Positions 5,570 through 5,972 of a stretch of DNA of 5,972 bases are shown here, in pieces (the stretch's first letter is position 1; every line of letters begins with the position of its first letter). The stretch lies in contig CANGEH010000144.1 of assembly GCA_947452665.1 (NCBI GenBank), positions 1 through 5,972 of the forward strand, read 5' to 3'. Below the pieces are notes generated by a model. That model was not told the DNA's origin, ran no database searches, and worked only from the letters and a program-made list of their open reading frames with translations. Made by a program: the position numbers and the translations under genes. This DNA is from Caulobacteraceae bacterium (GTDB lineage: Bacteria; Pseudomonadota; Alphaproteobacteria; Caulobacterales; Caulobacteraceae).

Positions 5570-5972
5570 CTATTCTTTAGAGGCTTTCTCGCGCAGGGCG
5601 GCGCCAAGAATGTCACCCAGCGAAGCGCCCGAATCCGAAGATCCGAATTGCTCAATGGCTTCCTTTTCCTCGGCCATTTCCAGCGCCTTGACCGATAGCG
5701 ACACGCGGCGAGCCGCCTTGTCGATATTGGTGATCTGGGCGTCCAGACGATCGGCTACGGCATAACGCTCTGGGCGCTGTTCCGAACGGTCACGGCTGAG
5801 GTCCGACTTGCGGATGAAGGCGGTCATGAGCGCGTCGTCTTCGCCAAACTTGACTTCGATACCGCCGCTGGTGATTTCGGTGACAATCACAGTGACCGTC
5901 TGGCCCTTGCGATAGGAGTCACCGGCCATGGGATCGCCGCCAAGCTGCTTAATGCCCAGCGAGATGCGTTCC
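5570..5972 (-). CDS. rpsA: 30S ribosomal protein S1, C-terminal part (5' end cut by window)
   Basis: Ribosomal protein S1 binds mRNA on the 30S subunit and aids initiation on structured or weakly Shine-Dalgarno-dependent messages. The frame is open from the window edge to a TAG at 5572-5570, giving 133 visible residues. It opens with ERISLGIKQLGGDP, the end of an S1 repeat, and then carries a full last S1 (OB-fold) repeat from about residue 22 to 93. That repeat includes VIVTEITSGGIEVKF, FIRKSDLS and RRVSLSVKALEM. The acidic tail ending in SGASLGDILGAALREKASKE is typical of alphaproteobacterial S1. An internal ATG at 5929 is not the start, because the conserved S1 sequence continues upstream of it. 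Most of the protein, with the first four or five S1 repeats, lies outside the window. Confidence 0.97.
   Translation of the reverse strand, partial: ERISLGIKQLGGDPMAGDSYRKGQTVTVIVTEITSGGIEVKFGEDDALMTAFIRKSDLSRDRSEQRPERYAVADRLDAQITNIDKAARRVSLSVKALEMAEEKEAIEQFGSSDSGASLGDILGAALREKASKE

Noticed and set aside
5570..5929. A separate small S1-domain protein starting at ATG 5929
   Set aside because: Reading upstream gives ERISLGIKQLGGDP, conserved S1 sequence, so this is the C-terminal end of rpsA cut by the window.

Overview
The window is a compact block of housekeeping genes from an alphaproteobacterium, most like the Caulobacterales. That placement rests on protein motifs and gene order recalled from known genomes, not on a search. 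Supporting signs are the AccD protein with a degenerate zinc ribbon, the C-terminal tail of ribosomal protein S1, the gene order rpsA-ihfB-trpF-trpB-trpA-accD-folC, and a GC-rich composition (roughly 60% by eye). All seven genes lie on the minus strand, so transcription runs from high to low coordinates. Both edge genes are cut by the window.

Layout in transcription order. The 3' part of rpsA (5972-5570) ends in a strong intrinsic terminator (5542-5511). The 170-base rpsA-ihfB gap (5569-5400) is the only substantial non-coding stretch. It holds that terminator, two weak promoter candidates and a CtrA-like motif. Next come ihfB (5399-5115), trpF (5075-4395), trpB (4352-3135, GTG start), trpA (3117-2278), accD (2267-1326) and folC (from 1310 to the window edge, 436 residues visible and probably nearly complete). 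Gaps between these genes are 39, 42, 17, 10 and 15 bases. No terminator is visible between them, so ihfB to folC is probably one transcription unit.

The genes combine four functions. IHF-beta bends DNA. TrpF, TrpB and TrpA carry out the last three steps of tryptophan synthesis after phosphoribosylanthranilate. AccD is the carboxyltransferase beta subunit that commits acetyl-CoA to fatty acid synthesis. FolC makes and polyglutamylates folate. Their shared role is presumably growth-linked anabolism, not one pathway. Partner subunits (IhfA, AccA/AccB/AccC, TrpC/D/E) are not in the window.

I see no mobile element, CRISPR array, RNA gene, phage gene or undescribed multi-gene system. The points worth a second look are at residue and regulatory-site level: Glu in place of the second catalytic acid of TrpA, loss of three of four zinc-ribbon cysteines in AccD, Cys in place of the PLP-nitrogen-contacting Ser of TrpB, and a CtrA-like motif over a candidate -10 element upstream of ihfB.
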